DNA from: Streptomyces sp. NBC_00425
GTDB taxonomy: Bacteria > Actinomycetota > Actinomycetes > Streptomycetales > Streptomycetaceae
Length of the DNA: 64,000 bases
Reading direction: 5' to 3'
NCBI RefSeq assembly: GCF_036030735.1
Contig: NZ_CP107928.1
Location: 62,001 to 126,000, forward strand
Shown here: positions 53,586-64,000 of the stretch, in pieces
How the letters are laid out: every line of letters starts with the position of its first letter
How positions within the stretch are numbered: position 1 is the first letter of the stretch
Notes under the pieces: model-generated
Databases searched by the model: none
Told to the model about the DNA's origin: nothing
The model's input: only the letters and a program-made list of their open reading frames with translations
Position numbers and translations under genes: made by a program

Positions 53586-53617
53586 TTAAGACACCTTTAG
53601 CCGCGCTGCCTAGCGTC
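53586..53617 (+). promoter_or_regulatory. P450-2 promoter with 11-bp-spaced repeats
   Basis: TTTAAG at 53586 and TTTAG at 53597 are 11 bp apart. TAGCGT (53612-53617) fits TANNNT and begins 10 nt after the second repeat. This repeats the layout at 41079-41110 in front of P450-1 and suggests a shared SARP activator. Confidence 0.5.
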
Positions 53618-53667
53618 GCTCCCGGGAGCGCCCGTCCTTTGATTCCGCTGACCCGAGGAGCACGACC

Positions 53668-54873
53668 GTGACCCAGGCTCAAGACCTCGCCCGACTGCCC
53701 TTCCCGCGTGACCCGCAGGACGTCAACGGCATCGCACCGAAGTTCCGCGCGCTGCGCTCGCAGTCTCCGGTGGTGCGGGTCGGCACGTCCGCGGGGGACG
53801 AGGCGTGGCTGGTCACCCGCTACGGCGAGGTGAAGCAGCTGCTCAACGACCCGCGTCTGGGCCGCTCGCACGCGCATCCGGAGCGGGCCGCGCGGGTCGC
53901 CAACGCCGCCGTGCTGACCGGCCCGCTCGGCAAGCCCGAGGACGAGGTGCCCACCCGCACCCGCTTTCGGCGGCTGCTCTCGCCGGCGTTCTCCGCCCGC
54001 CGTGTCGCGCATCTGAAGACCGGTGTCGAGGAGCTCGTGGGGCAGCTGTTCGACGGGCTCGAGGCGGGCCCGAACCCGGGCAACTTCCATGAGGCGCTGT
54101 CGTTCCCGCTGCCGGTCCTGGTGATCTGCCAGCTGCTCGGGGTGCCCGGCGAGGACCGCGAGGAGTTCCGCAGGCTGTCGGCGGGCTCGACCAGCCTGGA
54201 CGACGTGGACGCGGCGAAGGCGGCCTGGGCGGAGCTGAACGACTACATGCTTCGCCTGGTCGAGGTGAAGCGGCGCGACCCCGCGGAGGACGTCTTCTCC
54301 GACCTCGTCGCGGCGCAGGAGCGGGAGGGCCTGGAGGACGCGGAGATCGCGCGGATGGCCTCCGGCATTCTCTTCGCGGGCCACGAGACGACCGTGACCC
54401 GGCTCGACCTGGGCACGCTGCTGCTGCTCACCCACCCCGAGCAGCGGGCCAAGCTGCAGGCCGACCCGCAGGGGCACGTCCAGTGCGCGGTCGAGGAGAT
54501 CCTGCGGATGGCCGCCCCGTCCACCCAGGACGTGCTGCCGCGGTACGCGCACGAGGACATCCAGGTGGGCGACCTGACCATTCCCGAGGGCGATCTGGTG
54601 CTGCTGGCGTTCACGGCGACCAACCGCGACCCGGACATCTTCTCCGACCCGAACTCCTTCGACATCACCCGCGACAGCACCCAGCACCTCGCCTTCGGGC
54701 ACGGTCCGCGGTTCTGCCTCGGCTCGGGGCTGGCCCGTCTGGAGCTGCAGATCGTGTTCTCCACGCTGTTCGAGCGCTTCCCCGGCCTGCAGCTCGCCAC
54801 CGGCCTGGACGAGCTGCAGTTCCGGGACAACACACTGACCGGCGGCCTGTCGGCGCTGCACGTGCGCTGGTGA
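53668..54873 (+). CDS. Cytochrome P450 (P450-2)
   Basis: 401 residues from a GTG start with AGGAG 7-8 nt upstream. I-helix AGHETTVT, ExxR helix EEILRMA, haem loop FGHGPRFCLGSGLAR with Cys350. Full length for an actinobacterial class I P450. It is not close to P450-1 outside the motifs. No ferredoxin gene adjoins it, so it may use the ferredoxin at 42375. It is preceded by the same repeat-type promoter as P450-1 and followed by 682 bp without a gene. Likely a second oxidative tailoring step. Confidence 0.95.
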   Translation: MTQAQDLARLPFPRDPQDVNGIAPKFRALRSQSPVVRVGTSAGDEAWLVTRYGEVKQLLNDPRLGRSHAHPERAARVANAAVLTGPLGKPEDEVPTRTRFRRLLSPAFSARRVAHLKTGVEELVGQLFDGLEAGPNPGNFHEALSFPLPVLVICQLLGVPGEDREEFRRLSAGSTSLDDVDAAKAAWAELNDYMLRLVEVKRRDPAEDVFSDLVAAQEREGLEDAEIARMASGILFAGHETTVTRLDLGTLLLLTHPEQRAKLQADPQGHVQCAVEEILRMAAPSTQDVLPRYAHEDIQVGDLTIPEGDLVLLAFTATNRDPDIFSDPNSFDITRDSTQHLAFGHGPRFCLGSGLARLELQIVFSTLFERFPGLQLATGLDELQFRDNTLTGGLSALHVRW

Positions 54874-54991
54874 ACGCCGGCCGCTGAACCTGCCCCGCCC
54901 GCCCCGGGAAAGAAGGGGGCGGGCGCCGCGGCGTCGGGCGCACGGCCCCGGCGCACGGCCTCCCCGGACAGCGACGCAGACGCCGCCCGAC

Positions 54992-55110
54992 GCGGCGTGC
55001 CCCGGACGGCGCGGCGTGCCCCGGACGGCGCGGCGTGCCCCGGACGGCGCGGCGGATGCCGGACAGCCGGGCGGGTGCCGAAGCAGCCGGGCGGGTGCCG
55101 GACGGCCGGG
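54992..55110. repeat. 19-bp tandem repeats in a 682-bp gene-free stretch
   Basis: GCGGCGTGCCCCGGACGGC occurs three times exactly (54992-55010, 55011-55029, 55030-55048), then decays into related GCCGGGCGGGTGCCG words to about 55110. The stretch 54874-55555 between P450-2 and the exporter is about 80% G+C with no convincing gene on either strand; the only other structure is the hairpin at 55435. Confidence 0.8.
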
Positions 55111-55434
55111 AGAGCGGGCAGCGGGCGGCGGGCGTACGCCGGACGGCCGGGCGTGCAGCGGGCCGGCGGCCGGACGGCGGTCTGCTCGTGTGCCGCCGGC
55201 CGGCGCCTGTGCGGTGGCCGGGAGCCGGTTCGGGCGCCCGGGCGGACGGCAGGCTGCGGGGCGGGTGGTGTGGTCGCATGCCGCCGGGCGGCGCGTGTTG
55301 CGGTGGGCGGGCGGCGCGTCCGGGTTCCCCGGCCCCGGGCGGGCGGCGGGCGGCGGGGTGGTGACGGTGTTTGCCGGCTCGGGGGCGGCGAGGGGTGGGG
55401 AGGGCGGGTCCCGTCCCTCCTCCCCCGCATGCTG

Positions 55435-55469
55435 CAGGGCGCGGTGTCCTTCTCGGACACCGCGCCCTG
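55435..55469. terminator. 15-bp perfect hairpin terminator downstream of the exporter
   Basis: 55435-55449 pairs with 55455-55469 around TTCTC. It lies 87 nt after the exporter stop and also faces the end of P450-2. Confidence 0.8.
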
Positions 55470-55555
55470 TGGCGTTCCGGCTCCCGCGGCGGGGGATGTC
55501 CGCGGGAGCCGGGGATCGGGGGCGGGCGGGTGGGGCGGCTACGGCCGGCGGGGCG

Positions 55556-57157
55556 TCAGCGGCTGGGCTCCGGCTCCGTCGTGACGGGCGCCGGGGCGGC
55601 GGCCGTCTTGCGGCTCAGATGGTTGTGGGCGAGCGTGCACAGCACCGCGGCGACGGCGACGGCGCTGAGCGGCAGGACGAGCGAGGCGTGCATGGTGGCC
55701 ACGAATCCCTGGTCGTAGACCTCGCCGGCCAGCTTGCCGAGGCGGTCCGCGCTCTGCGCGGGCAGGTCGGCGGCGAGCGCCTGGAGTGCGCCGGCGTCGG
55801 GGGTGTCGCCGTGCGAGAAGGCGCCGACGAAGCCGTCGCGGGAGGCCGGGGGCAGTTCGGCGGCGCGGGCCTGCGCCTGGGAGTGCAGGTTCGCGGTGAG
55901 CCGGCTCTGCAGCACGGCGCCCACGACGGAGGCGCCGAGGACCGAACCGATCTGCCGGATCGTGTTGTTGAGGCCCGAGGCCGCGCCGGCCAGCTGCGGC
56001 GGCACGTTGCGCATCGCCTCGCTCGACATCGGCGCGAGCAGGCAGCCGGTGCCCAGGCCGACCACGGCCATCGGCAGGGTGAAGGTGTACCAGGAGCTGT
56101 CGGCGCCGGCGAGCAGCAGTACGAGGCAGATGCCCGTGCCGTAGATGACGAGGCCGAAGAGCAGGACGTTCTTGCCGCCGATGCGGTCCGAGAGCCGGCC
56201 CGCGAAGGGCGCGGTGGTCATCGACAGGATCGGGGACGGCGCGAGGGTGAGGCCGGCCTGGACGGCGCTCATGCCGAGCACGGACTGCAGATAGATGTTC
56301 ATCGGCAGCACCAGGCCGAGCAGGGCCATGGAGATCAGGGCGACGATCGTGGTCATCACGGTGAAGTTGCGGTCGCGGAACAGCGCGAACGGCACCAGCG
56401 GCTCGTCGTTCTGCCGGCGCCGCTGGTGCAGGACGAACACCGCGACGAGGGCCAGGCCGCCGGCGATGAGGGCGACGATGCCCGCGTTCCAGTGGTAGCG
56501 CTCGCCCTCCTGGAGGCCGAAGGCGAGGCAGAACAGTGCGGCGGTGGCGACGAGGACGCCGGGAAGGTCGAACCGGTGGGCGCGGGCGGGCCTGATGTCG
56601 GGCACCAGCAGGAGGGTCAGCACGACGACGGCGACGCCGATCGGCACGTTGATGAAGAAGATCCAGCGCCAGCCGACCGTGCTGACCAGGAATCCGCCCA
56701 GGGTCGGGCCGGACAGGGTCGCGACGCCGGCGATCGAGCCCCACACGCCCATGGCGGTGCCGCGCCGTTCGGCCGGGAACACCGCCATGATCAGCACCAT
56801 GGTCTGCGGCACCATCATGGCCGCGCCGAGTCCCTGCACCGCGCGGGTGGCGATGAGCAGGCCGGGGGTGCCCGCGAGGCCGCAGGCGATGCTGGCCAGC
56901 GTGAAGAGCGTGACGCCCGCGATGAACAGGGTCCGCGGTCCGCGCAGGTCGCCGAGCCGGCCGAAGGTGATCAGGGTGACGGCGAGCACGAGGGCGTACG
57001 CGCTGACGACCCACAGGGCCTGGTCGAGGGACGAGCCGAGCCGGTCCATCATGTCGGGGATCGCGATGTTCACGATGGTCAGGTCGAGCAGGGTCATGAA
57101 GAACCCGAGCCCCATGGTCACCAGGACTGCCCACGGATTCCCGCGCAGTTTCCTCAC
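55556..57157 (-). CDS. DHA2-family (14-TMS) MFS drug exporter
   Basis: About 533 residues. The GTG at 57157 is preferred over the GTG at 57178 because AAGGAG lies 5 nt upstream. Motif D1 LDLTIVNIAIPDMM in the first membrane segment, motif A-like GRLGDLRGPRTL, antiporter motif C MGVWGSIAGVATLSGPTLGG, and a second-half GRLSDRIGGKN. Around 14 hydrophobic segments, so EmrB/QacA type. A soluble 80-residue loop lies before the last membrane segment. It is expected in the cytoplasmic membrane, exporting the product by proton antiport and giving self-resistance. It is transcribed from its own promoter just downstream of PKS5. Confidence 0.94.
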   Translation of the reverse strand: MRKLRGNPWAVLVTMGLGFFMTLLDLTIVNIAIPDMMDRLGSSLDQALWVVSAYALVLAVTLITFGRLGDLRGPRTLFIAGVTLFTLASIACGLAGTPGLLIATRAVQGLGAAMMVPQTMVLIMAVFPAERRGTAMGVWGSIAGVATLSGPTLGGFLVSTVGWRWIFFINVPIGVAVVVLTLLLVPDIRPARAHRFDLPGVLVATAALFCLAFGLQEGERYHWNAGIVALIAGGLALVAVFVLHQRRRQNDEPLVPFALFRDRNFTVMTTIVALISMALLGLVLPMNIYLQSVLGMSAVQAGLTLAPSPILSMTTAPFAGRLSDRIGGKNVLLFGLVIYGTGICLVLLLAGADSSWYTFTLPMAVVGLGTGCLLAPMSSEAMRNVPPQLAGAASGLNNTIRQIGSVLGASVVGAVLQSRLTANLHSQAQARAAELPPASRDGFVGAFSHGDTPDAGALQALAADLPAQSADRLGKLAGEVYDQGFVATMHASLVLPLSAVAVAAVLCTLAHNHLSRKTAAAPAPVTTEPEPSR

Positions 57158-57194
57158 CGATGCTCCTTGTCCGTCCACCTGAGTGGCTCACTAA

Positions 57195-57224
57195 ATTTTC
57201 GGGACACTGACCCAAACTTGTCAA
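57195..57224 (-). promoter_or_regulatory. Exporter promoter overlapping a palindrome
   Basis: On the minus strand TTGACA (57224-57219) and GAAAAT (57200-57195) are 18 bp apart, a good -35/-10 pair 38 nt before the exporter GTG. Between and over them is a dyad-like TTnGGGnCnnTGnCCCnAA (57198-57215), suitable for a TetR-type repressor. This is the most AT-rich part of the window. Confidence 0.6.
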
Positions 57225-57242
57225 TGACCCGCTTTCTGGGGT

Positions 57243-60200
57243 TCATTCGGCGTCCGCGAGCCCCAACTCGTCGTCGAGCGCCGAGAAGAGTTCGTCGTCG
57301 GTGGCCGACCGGAGGTCGTCGCCGTCCGCGGCGGGCGGCCGGTGCCCGCTGTGCCAGCGGCGCAGCAGTTCGCCGAGCCGGCCGCCGACACCGTCGCGGT
57401 CGTGGTCTGCGCCGCCGTCGGCGGCGGCCTGGGCCAGTGCCGTCTCGAGGCGGTCGAGGGCCTCGGTCAGCGGGGCGGGCGGCGCGGCGTCTGCGGGGGC
57501 GAGGCGGCCCAGCAGCTCCGCGGCGAGGGCGGTGGCCGTGGGGTGGTCGAAGGGGAGGGTGGCGGACAGCCGCAGGCCGGTCGCGGCGGTGAGCCGGTCG
57601 CGCAGCTCGACCGCGGTGAGCGAGTCGAACCCGAGTTCCTGGAAGCTGCGCTCGTCTTCGAGGCGGCGGGCGTCGGCGTGGCCGAGGACGCCCGCGACTT
57701 CGGTGCGCACCAGGTGCAGGACGGTCTTCTGGCGTTCCTCGGGCGTCATCGGCGCCAGCCGCTCGGGCAGCGGCCGCTCGCCGGCGGGCGGGCCGCCGAA
57801 GGCTGCGCCGGCGCGGCGCGGCGGGGTGCGCACCAGGGCGCGCAGCAGTGCGGGCAGCCGGCCGGCGGCGGCCTGGGCGCGCAGGGCGCCCGCGTCGAGG
57901 CGGGCCGGTGTGAGCTGGGCGTGCGGGGTGCGCAGGGCGGCGTCCCACAGGGCGAGCCCGTCGGCGCCGGACATCGCGGCGATGCCGGTGCGGGCGAGGC
58001 GGGCCAGGTCGGCTTCGGCGAGTTCCTGGGCCATGCCCGCGTCGTCGCCCCACAGGCCCCAGCCCAGTGACTGGGCGGGCAGTCCGGCGGCGTGCCGGTG
58101 CAGGGCGAGGGCGTCGAGGAAGGCGTTGGCCGCCGCGTAGTTGGCCTGGCCGGGGGTGCCCAGGGGTGCGGCGATCGAGGAGAACAGCACGAACGCCGAC
58201 AGGTCGAGGTCGCGGGTCAGTTCGTGCAGGTGCCATGCGGCGTCGGCCTTGGGCCGCAGCACGGTGTCGATGCGCTCGGGCGTCAGGGCGGTCAGGACGC
58301 CGTCGTCGAGGACGCCGGCGGTGTGCACGAGGGCCGTCAGCGGGTGTGCGGGGCCGACGTCGGCCAGCAGCCGCTGCACGGCGGCGCGGTCGGCCACGTC
58401 GCAGGCGGCGAAGCGGGCGGTGGCGCCCAGCTGGGTCAGTGCGGCGCCCAGTTCGGGCGCTCCGGGTGCGTCGGCTCCGCGCCTGCTGACCAGCAGCAGA
58501 TGCCGTACGCCGTGTGCGGTGACGAGGTGGCGGGCGATGAGGTGGCCGAGGAAGCCGGTGGCGCCGGTGACCAGGACCGTGCCGTCGGGGTCGATGGGGC
58601 GCGGCGGGCTTGTGTCGTCGGCCGTCGCGGCGGCCGTCAGCCGGGGTGCGTAGGCCACGGCCTCGCGCAGTGCGAGGTGCGGCTCGTCCCCCGCCAGGGC
58701 CCGGGTCACGGCGGCGGGCACGGCGCGCGCGGAGGCCTCGCTGCCGTCCAGGTCGAGCAGGACGATGCGGCCGGGGTTCTCGGACTGGGCGGTGCGCACG
58801 AGTGCGCTGACGGCGGCGGCGACCGGGTCGGCCGTCTCGCCGGGCTTCGCCGCGCAGGCGCCCTGCGTCAGCAGGACGAGTCTGCTGTCGGCCCAGGCCT
58901 CCTCGGCGAGCCAGGTCTGCAGCAGCGCGAGGGCGTCGGCGAGCGCGGCGCGGGCGGCGTCGGGCGGCGTCGCGGCGCCGGCGGTGGCGGTGGCGGTGAC
59001 GGCGTCGGCGACCAGGACGCCGGGTGCGGCGCCGCCTGCGGGCGCGGGCTCCCGCAGCGGGGCGGGGCCCGCGCCGTCGGCGTGCAGGAGGGCGGCCGTC
59101 CGCGCCGCGCAGCGGCCTTCGAGGACGGCCCACCGCTCGGCGGGGGCGGGGCCGGCGGGCGCCGCGCCCAGGTCGGCGAGTTCGCTCCAGTGCACCTGCA
59201 GCAGGCCGCCGTCCGCGCCGCCGTCCGCGCCGCGGCCGGTGAGGCGCCCGGCGGGCAGCGCCCGCACGGTCAGCGCGTCGACGCGGGCCACCGGCGCGCC
59301 GTCGGGGCCGGTGATGTCGAGGCGGACGGCGCCTTCGGCCTGCGCCGGGGCGATGCGGACCCGGACGGCGCGGGCGCCGCTCGCGTACAGCGTGACGCCG
59401 CTCCACAGGAACGGGATGTGGATGCGGTCGCCTCCCGTGCCGGGGACGGCGTCGTGTGGCCGCTGTTCCTGGCCGCCGAGTGCCAGCGGGCGCAGCGCGG
59501 CGTCCAGGAGTGCGGGGTGGATGCCGAAGCGGTGGGCGTCGGCGGCCTCGGCGTCCGGCAGCCGGACGTCGAGGTAGATCTCCTCGCCGAGGCGCCAGGC
59601 GGCGTGCACGCCCTGGAAGGCGGGCCCGTAGAAGAGCCCGGCGCTCTCCAGGCGCTCGTGGAGCGCCGGCAGGTCGAGGGCTGCCGCTGCGGGCGGGGGC
59701 CAGGCCCCGTCCCCGGCGGCGGGCGGGGCGGTGTGGTCGGTGCCGAGCAGTCCGGTGGCGTGCCGGGTCCAGGGCGCGCCGTCGCCGCCCGGCGCGGTGT
59801 CGGCGCGGGTGTGGACGGCGAACGGGCGGCGGCCCGCGTCGTCGGGGTCGCCGACGGTGACCTGCAGGCGCAGTGCGCCGTGCTCGGGCAGCACCAGGGG
59901 GGTTTCCAGGGTGAGGTCGTCGACCGTGGTGCAGCCGGCCTGGTCGCCCGCCCGGACGGCCAGGTCGGCCAGGGCCGCGCCGGGCAGCACCACGGCGCCC
60001 GCGACGACGTGGTCGCCGAGCCAGGGGTGGTCGGCCAGGGCGAGGCGGCCGGTGAACACCAGCCCCTCGCCGTCCGCGAGTTCGACGAGGGCGCCGAGCA
60101 GCGGGTGGCCGGGCGCGTCCTGGCCCACGCCCGCGACGTCGCGGGGCGCGTGCGGTGTCGGCAGCCAGTAGCGGCTGCGCTGGAAGGCGTAGGTGGGCAG

Positions 60201-63200
60201 GTCGACGACGCGGGCGCGGCGCCCGGCGAGCAGCGCCGTCCAGTCGACGGGGGCGCCGTGGGTGTCGGCGACGGCGAGCGCGGTGAGGAAGGTGTGCTCC
60301 TCCGGGCGGCCGGCGCGCAGGGCGGCGGCCGCCGCGGGGGCCTGGCCGGCGTCTTCGAGGGCGTCGCGGACCATCGCGGTGAGCACGGGGTGGGGGCCCA
60401 GTTCGAGGTAGGTGGTGATGCCTTCTCGGTGCAGGGTGCGCACGCCGTCGTCGAAGCGGACCGCGGCGCGGATGTGGCGCGCCCAGTAGCCGGGGTCGGT
60501 CAGCTCGCCGGGCCCGGCGATGCGTCCGGTGACGTTGGAGACGAGCGGGATGCGCGGCTCGTGGAAGGCGAGGGCGCCGGCGATGCGCTCGAACTCGTCG
60601 AGGACGCCGTCCATGTGGGGCGAGTGGAAGGCGTGCGAGACGGTGAGGCGGCGGGCCTTGGCGCCCTGGGCGCGGAAGTGTCCGGCGACCTCCTCCGCGG
60701 CGTCGGCGTCGCCCGAGATCACCACGGCGTGGGGCCCGTTGACCGCGGCGATCTCCACCCGGCCGGCGTGCCGGGCGAGGCGGGCGGCCACGTCGGTCTC
60801 GCGGGCCCCGATCGCGATCATCGCGCCGCCCTCGCGGGCCGCCTGCATCAGCCGGCCCCGCGCCACCACCAGCGTGCACGCGTCGTCCAGCGTCAGCACG
60901 CCGGCGGCGTGCGCGGCGCTCACCTCGCCCACGGAGTGGCCGATCAGCGCGGCGGGGGCGAGCCCGAAGTGCTCGGCCAGCCGGTACATCGCGCTCTGCA
61001 CGGCGAACAGGGCGGCCTGGGTGAACTCGGTGCGGTCCAGCAGATCGGCTTCGGCGCTGTCGGGCGCGGCGAACACCAGCTCCTTGAGCGAGCGGCCGAG
61101 CCCGGCGTCGAGGCGGGCGCAGGCCGCGTCGAAGGCCTGCGCGAACACCGGGAACGCCGCGTACAGTTCGCGTCCCATGCCGGGACGCTGGCTGCCCTGC
61201 CCGGTGAACATCACGGCGGTGCGGCCCCCGCCGGACTCGGCGCCGAGGACCACGTCGGGGGTGTCCTGGCCGCGGGCGGCCGCCGCCAGCGCGGCGACGA
61301 GTTCCCCGTGGCCGGCGCCCAGCGCGACGGCACGGTGGGCGAGACGGGCGCGGGTGGTGGCCAGGGACAGCGCCAGGTCCTGCGCGCGGGGCGGCTCGCC
61401 CTCACCGTCCAGGTGGGCCAGCAGACGCGCGGCCTGGGCCTGCAGCCCTTCACGGGTGGGCGCGGACAGCGCCCACGCCAGCAGCCCCGCACCGGAGCCG
61501 GCGGCGGGCTCCGCGCCGGCGGCGGTGACGGAGCCCGTGGCGGTGGACACACCGGGCCCGGTGCCGGGGCCGGTGGGGGTGGGGTCGGGGGTGTGCTCGA
61601 GGACGAGGTGGGCGTTGGTGCCGCTGATGCCGAACGAGGAGACCGCCGCGCGCCGCGGCCGGCCCGCCCGCTCGGGCCAGGGCTGTTCCTCGGTGAGCAG
61701 CGCCATCGTGCCGCCGGACCAGTCCACGTGCGGGGTCGGCTCGTCGACGTGCAGCGTGCGCGGCAGCCTCTCGTGGCGCATGGCCATCACCATCTTGATG
61801 ACGCCGCCGACCCCGGCGGCCGCCTGCGCGTGGCCGATGTTGGACTTCAGCGAGCCCAGCCACAAAGGCTCCTCACGCGTGTGCTCGCGCCCGTAGGTGG
61901 CCAGCAGGGCCTGCGCCTCGATCGGGTCGCCGAGGGTGGTGCCGGTGCCGTGCGCCTCGACCGCGTCGACGTCCGCGCCCGTCAGGCCGGCGTCGGCGAG
62001 GGCCTGGCGGATGACGCGCTGCTGGGCGGGCCCGTTGGGGGCGGTCAGGCCGTTGGACGCGCCGTCCTGGTTGACGGCGCTGCCGCGGATCACGGCCAGC
62101 ACCCGGTGCCCGTTGCGGCGGGCGTCCGAGAGGCGTTCCAGCAGGATGAGGCCGACGCCCTCCGCCCAGCCGGTGCCGTCGGACGACGCGGAGAACGCCT
62201 TGCAGCGCCCGTCGGGCGACAGCGCCCGCTGCCGGCTGAACTCCACGAACGTGGTGGGCGTCGCCATCAGGGCGACGCCGCCCGCCAGCGCGAGGGTGCA
62301 CTCGCCCTCGCGCAGCGCCCGCGCCGCCAGATGGAGCGCCACCAGCGACGAGGAGCACGCGGTGTCCACGGTGAGAGCGGGGCCCTCGAGACCGAACGTG
62401 TACGACACGCGGCCGGAGGCGACGCTGCCCATGCTGCCGTTGCCGAGGTACCCCTCGTACCCGGCGGGCGCCGGCTGCAGCCGGGAGGCGTAGTCGTTGT
62501 ACATGACGCCGGCGAACACGCCGGTCCGGCTGCCGCGCAGGGTCGCGGGGTCGATCCCGGCCCGCTCGAACGCCTCCCACGCCGTCTCCAGCAGCAGCCG
62601 CTGCTGCGGGTCGGTGGCCAGGGCCTCGCGCGGGCTGATCCCGAAGAACTCGGCGTCGAAGTCCTCGGCGCCGTGCAGGAACCCGCCGCGGCGGCAGTAC
62701 GTCTTGCCGGCCGCGTCGGGGTCCGGGTCGTACAGTTCGGCCTCGTCCCAGCCGCGTGAGGCGGGGAACTCCCCCACCGCGTCCACGCCGTCGGCGACCA
62801 GCCGCCACAGCTCCTGCGGCGAGGTGACGCCGCCGGGGTAGCGGCAGCTCATCGAGACGATGGCGATCGGGTCGTCGTCCGCGGCCCGCACCCGCACCGG
62901 CACGGCCGCCGCCGCGGCGGTGTGGGCGGTGGCGGTGTCCTCGCCCGCGACCCGCTCCAGCAGATAGCCGGCCACGGCCTGCGGGGTGGGGAAGTCGAAG
63001 ACCAGGGTGGCGGGCAGCGTCAGGCCGGTGGCCGAGGCCAGCCGGTTGCGCAGTTCGACCGAGGCGAGCGAGTCGAATCCGTAGGTCTTCAGGGCCCGCC
63101 GGTCGTCGATGGCGCCGGGCCCCTCGAGCCCCAGGACGGTGGCGACATGGGTGCGCACGAACGCGGCGACGGCGCCCGCGCGTTCGCCGATCGCCAGGCG

Positions 63201-64000
63201 GGCGATGCGCTGCGCCCAGGCCCCCTCGGACGACGCGCCGCCGGCCGGGGCGCTCCTGCGGGCCGGCACCCGGATCAGCGTGCGCAGCAGCGCGGGCAGG
63301 CGTCCTTGTGCCGCGTCGGCGCGCAGGGCGTCGGTGTCCAGGCGGGCCGGGACGGCGAGCGGCCGGCCGGCCGCCCACGACGCGTCGAACAGGGCGAGCC
63401 CGTCCTCGGTGTCCATGGCGGCCAGGCCGCCGCGGGTCATCCGGGCGCGGTCGGCGTCGTCGAGGTGCCGGGTCAGGCCGGTGGCCTGGCCCCACAGTCC
63501 GAACGCGAGGGAGCAGGCGGGCAGCCCGTGGGCGTGGCGGTGCTGGGCGAGCCCGTCGAGGAAGCCGTTGGCGGCGGTGTAGTTGGCCTGGCCCGGGTTG
63601 CCGAGCGTGGCGGTGACGGAGGAGAACAGGACGAACGCGGCGAGGTCCATGTGCTCGGTCAGCTCGTGCAGATGCCAGGCCGCGTCCGCCTTGGGCCGCA
63701 GCACCCGCTCAAGACGCTCGGGCGTCAACGCGGTCACCGTGCCGTCGTCCAGCACCCCGGCCGTGTGCACCACCGCCGTCAGCGGATGCTCCGCCTCCAC
63801 CGACGCCAGCACCCCCGCCAGCGCCTGACGGTCCGCCACGTCACACGCCGCCACCCGCACCGACGCACCCAGCGCGCCCAGCTCCTCGACGAGGCCGGCC
63901 ACCCCCTCCGCCTGCCCGCCCCGACGGCTCACCAGCACCAGATGACGCACCCCGTACGCCACCACCAGATGCCGCGCGAACACCGCGCCCAGCGTCCCCG
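57243..64000 (-). CDS. Type I PKS (PKS5), 5' part outside window: KR-ACP / KS-ATmal-DH-KR-ACP-docking
   Basis: The frame is open to the right edge, so only the C-terminal ~2,250 residues are seen. First comes the end of a module: B-type KR ([14 protein letters not shown]) and ACP ([10 protein letters not shown]). Then a complete module: KS ([16 protein letters not shown]), malonyl AT ([26 protein letters not shown]), DH ([19 protein letters not shown]; Arg replaces the usual His or Gln four residues after Asp), B-type KR ([14 protein letters not shown]), no ER, ACP ([10 protein letters not shown]). The C-terminus is a docking helix ending [19 protein letters not shown] trans double bond is predicted for the last module. 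It should hand over to a PKS with an N-terminal docking helix, that is PKS2, PKS3 or PKS4. Confidence 0.94.
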   Translation of the reverse strand, partial: GTLGAVFARHLVVAYGVRHLVLVSRRGGQAEGVAGLVEELGALGASVRVAACDVADRQALAGVLASVEAEHPLTAVVHTAGVLDDGTVTALTPERLERVLRPKADAAWHLHELTEHMDLAAFVLFSSVTATLGNPGQANYTAANGFLDGLAQHRHAHGLPACSLAFGLWGQATGLTRHLDDADRARMTRGGLAAMDTEDGLALFDASWAAGRPLAVPARLDTDALRADAAQGRLPALLRTLIRVPARRSAPAGGASSEGAWAQRIARLAIGERAGAVAAFVRTHVATVLGLEGPGAIDDRRALKTYGFDSLASVELRNRLASATGLTLPATLVFDFPTPQAVAGYLLERVAGEDTATAHTAAAAAVPVRVRAADDDPIAIVSMSCRYPGGVTSPQELWRLVADGVDAVGEFPASRGWDEAELYDPDPDAAGKTYCRRGGFLHGAEDFDAEFFGISPREALATDPQQRLLLETAWEAFERAGIDPATLRGSRTGVFAGVMYNDYASRLQPAPAGYEGYLGNGSMGSVASGRVSYTFGLEGPALTVDTACSSSLVALHLAARALREGECTLALAGGVALMATPTTFVEFSRQRALSPDGRCKAFSASSDGTGWAEGVGLILLERLSDARRNGHRVLAVIRGSAVNQDGASNGLTAPNGPAQQRVIRQALADAGLTGADVDAVEAHGTGTTLGDPIEAQALLATYGREHTREEPLWLGSLKSNIGHAQAAAGVGGVIKMVMAMRHERLPRTLHVDEPTPHVDWSGGTMALLTEEQPWPERAGRPRRAAVSSFGISGTNAHLVLEHTPDPTPTGPGTGPGVSTATGSVTAAGAEPAAGSGAGLLAWALSAPTREGLQAQAARLLAHLDGEGEPPRAQDLALSLATTRARLAHRAVALGAGHGELVAALAAAARGQDTPDVVLGAESGGGRTAVMFTGQGSQRPGMGRELYAAFPVFAQAFDAACARLDAGLGRSLKELVFAAPDSAEADLLDRTEFTQAALFAVQSAMYRLAEHFGLAPAALIGHSVGEVSAAHAAGVLTLDDACTLVVARGRLMQAAREGGAMIAIGARETDVAARLARHAGRVEIAAVNGPHAVVISGDADAAEEVAGHFRAQGAKARRLTVSHAFHSPHMDGVLDEFERIAGALAFHEPRIPLVSNVTGRIAGPGELTDPGYWARHIRAAVRFDDGVRTLHREGITTYLELGPHPVLTAMVRDALEDAGQAPAAAAALRAGRPEEHTFLTALAVADTHGAPVDWTALLAGRRARVVDLPTYAFQRSRYWLPTPHAPRDVAGVGQDAPGHPLLGALVELADGEGLVFTGRLALADHPWLGDHVVAGAVVLPGAALADLAVRAGDQAGCTTVDDLTLETPLVLPEHGALRLQVTVGDPDDAGRRPFAVHTRADTAPGGDGAPWTRHATGLLGTDHTAPPAAGDGAWPPPAAAALDLPALHERLESAGLFYGPAFQGVHAAWRLGEEIYLDVRLPDAEAADAHRFGIHPALLDAALRPLALGGQEQRPHDAVPGTGGDRIHIPFLWSGVTLYASGARAVRVRIAPAQAEGAVRLDITGPDGAPVARVDALTVRALPAGRLTGRGADGGADGGLLQVHWSELADLGAAPAGPAPAERWAVLEGRCAARTAALLHADGAGPAPLREPAPAGGAAPGVLVADAVTATATAGAATPPDAARAALADALALLQTWLAEEAWADSRLVLLTQGACAAKPGETADPVAAAVSALVRTAQSENPGRIVLLDLDGSEASARAVPAAVTRALAGDEPHLALREAVAYAPRLTAAATADDTSPPRPIDPDGTVLVTGATGFLGHLIARHLVTAHGVRHLLLVSRRGADAPGAPELGAALTQLGATARFAACDVADRAAVQRLLADVGPAHPLTALVHTAGVLDDGVLTALTPERIDTVLRPKADAAWHLHELTRDLDLSAFVLFSSIAAPLGTPGQANYAAANAFLDALALHRHAAGLPAQSLGWGLWGDDAGMAQELAEADLARLARTGIAAMSGADGLALWDAALRTPHAQLTPARLDAGALRAQAAAGRLPALLRALVRTPPRRAGAAFGGPPAGERPLPERLAPMTPEERQKTVLHLVRTEVAGVLGHADARRLEDERSFQELGFDSLTAVELRDRLTAATGLRLSATLPFDHPTATALAAELLGRLAPADAAPPAPLTEALDRLETALAQAAADGGADHDRDGVGGRLGELLRRWHSGHRPPAADGDDLRSATDDELFSALDDELGLADAE

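Noticed and set aside
54992..55110. CRISPR-like array
   Set aside because: Units are contiguous 19-bp tandem repeats without unique spacers, and no cas genes are present.
54874..55555. Several Arg/Gly-rich open frames on both strands between P450-2 and the exporter
   Set aside because: No ribosome sites, no codon-position bias and a repetitive translation; frames stay open only because GC is extreme.

Overview
The window is very GC-rich DNA with codon use strongly biased to G or C in third positions. It is dominated by giant modular type I polyketide synthase (PKS) genes, with a SARP/NB-ARC regulator, class-typical P450s, a 3Fe-4S ferredoxin and GTG starts. All of this fits a Streptomyces-like actinomycete. 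Most of the window is one PKS/NRPS biosynthetic locus. It is probably incomplete on the right, where a PKS gene runs off the edge. On the left the sequence opens inside a large regulator gene.

Left part (1-4.7 kb): the C-terminal bulk of a SARP-type regulator, then a compact four-gene cassette. The cassette encodes a 62-residue Gly-rich peptide followed at once by a 17-bp perfect hairpin, a 135-residue protein resembling only the N-terminal half of a tetrapyrrole-methylase fold, a gluzincin-type HELGH metallopeptidase, and a HExxH protein resembling the alpha-ketoglutarate-dependent peptide beta-hydroxylase family. It looks like a small RiPP system that does not match a class I can name. A 17-bp hairpin at 4735-4778 separates it from the convergent PKS operon.

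Left PKS operon (minus strand, 40.9 to 4.8 kb, in transcription order): PKS3 (KS-ATmal-DH-ER-KR-ACP, KS-ATmm-DH-KR-ACP), a Cys-nucleophile thioesterase-like protein, an NRPS (C-A-PCP, A-domain code suggesting glycine), PKS2 (KS-ATmal-ACP), PKS1 (KSQ-ATmal-ACP loading module, KS-ATmm-DH-ER-KR-ACP, KS-ATmm with dead DH and dead KR, ACP), a ketoacyl-synthase-III-like protein and an alpha/beta hydrolase. PKS1 is split by an apparent one-base deletion in a G run at 18851-18855.

Central and right part: a divergent promoter region at 41.0-41.1 kb drives P450-1, ferredoxin and PKS4 (KS-ATmal-DH-ER-KR-ACP) to the right. A flavin monooxygenase follows, then a discrete aryl-carrier-like ACP and a second KAS-III-like protein on the other strand, an IS200/IS605 tnpB remnant, a TetR regulator, P450-2, a DHA2-family exporter on the minus strand, and finally the 3' end of PKS5 (KR-ACP, KS-ATmal-DH-KR-ACP, minus strand).

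How it may work together (inference): PKS5, PKS3, PKS4 and PKS2 carry matching N- or C-terminal docking helices and could form one chain. PKS1 has its own decarboxylating starter module and could build a second, short chain. Both PKS1 and PKS2 end in an unreduced beta-ketoacyl-ACP without thioesterase or C-terminal docking domain. Release therefore probably depends on the stand-alone KAS-III-like, hydrolase and Cys-thioesterase proteins, possibly by joining two chains. Three near-identical 1.07-kb AT blocks, a 184-bp exact duplication and a ~6-kb imperfect inverted repeat show recent gene conversion among modules. The product is not identified.
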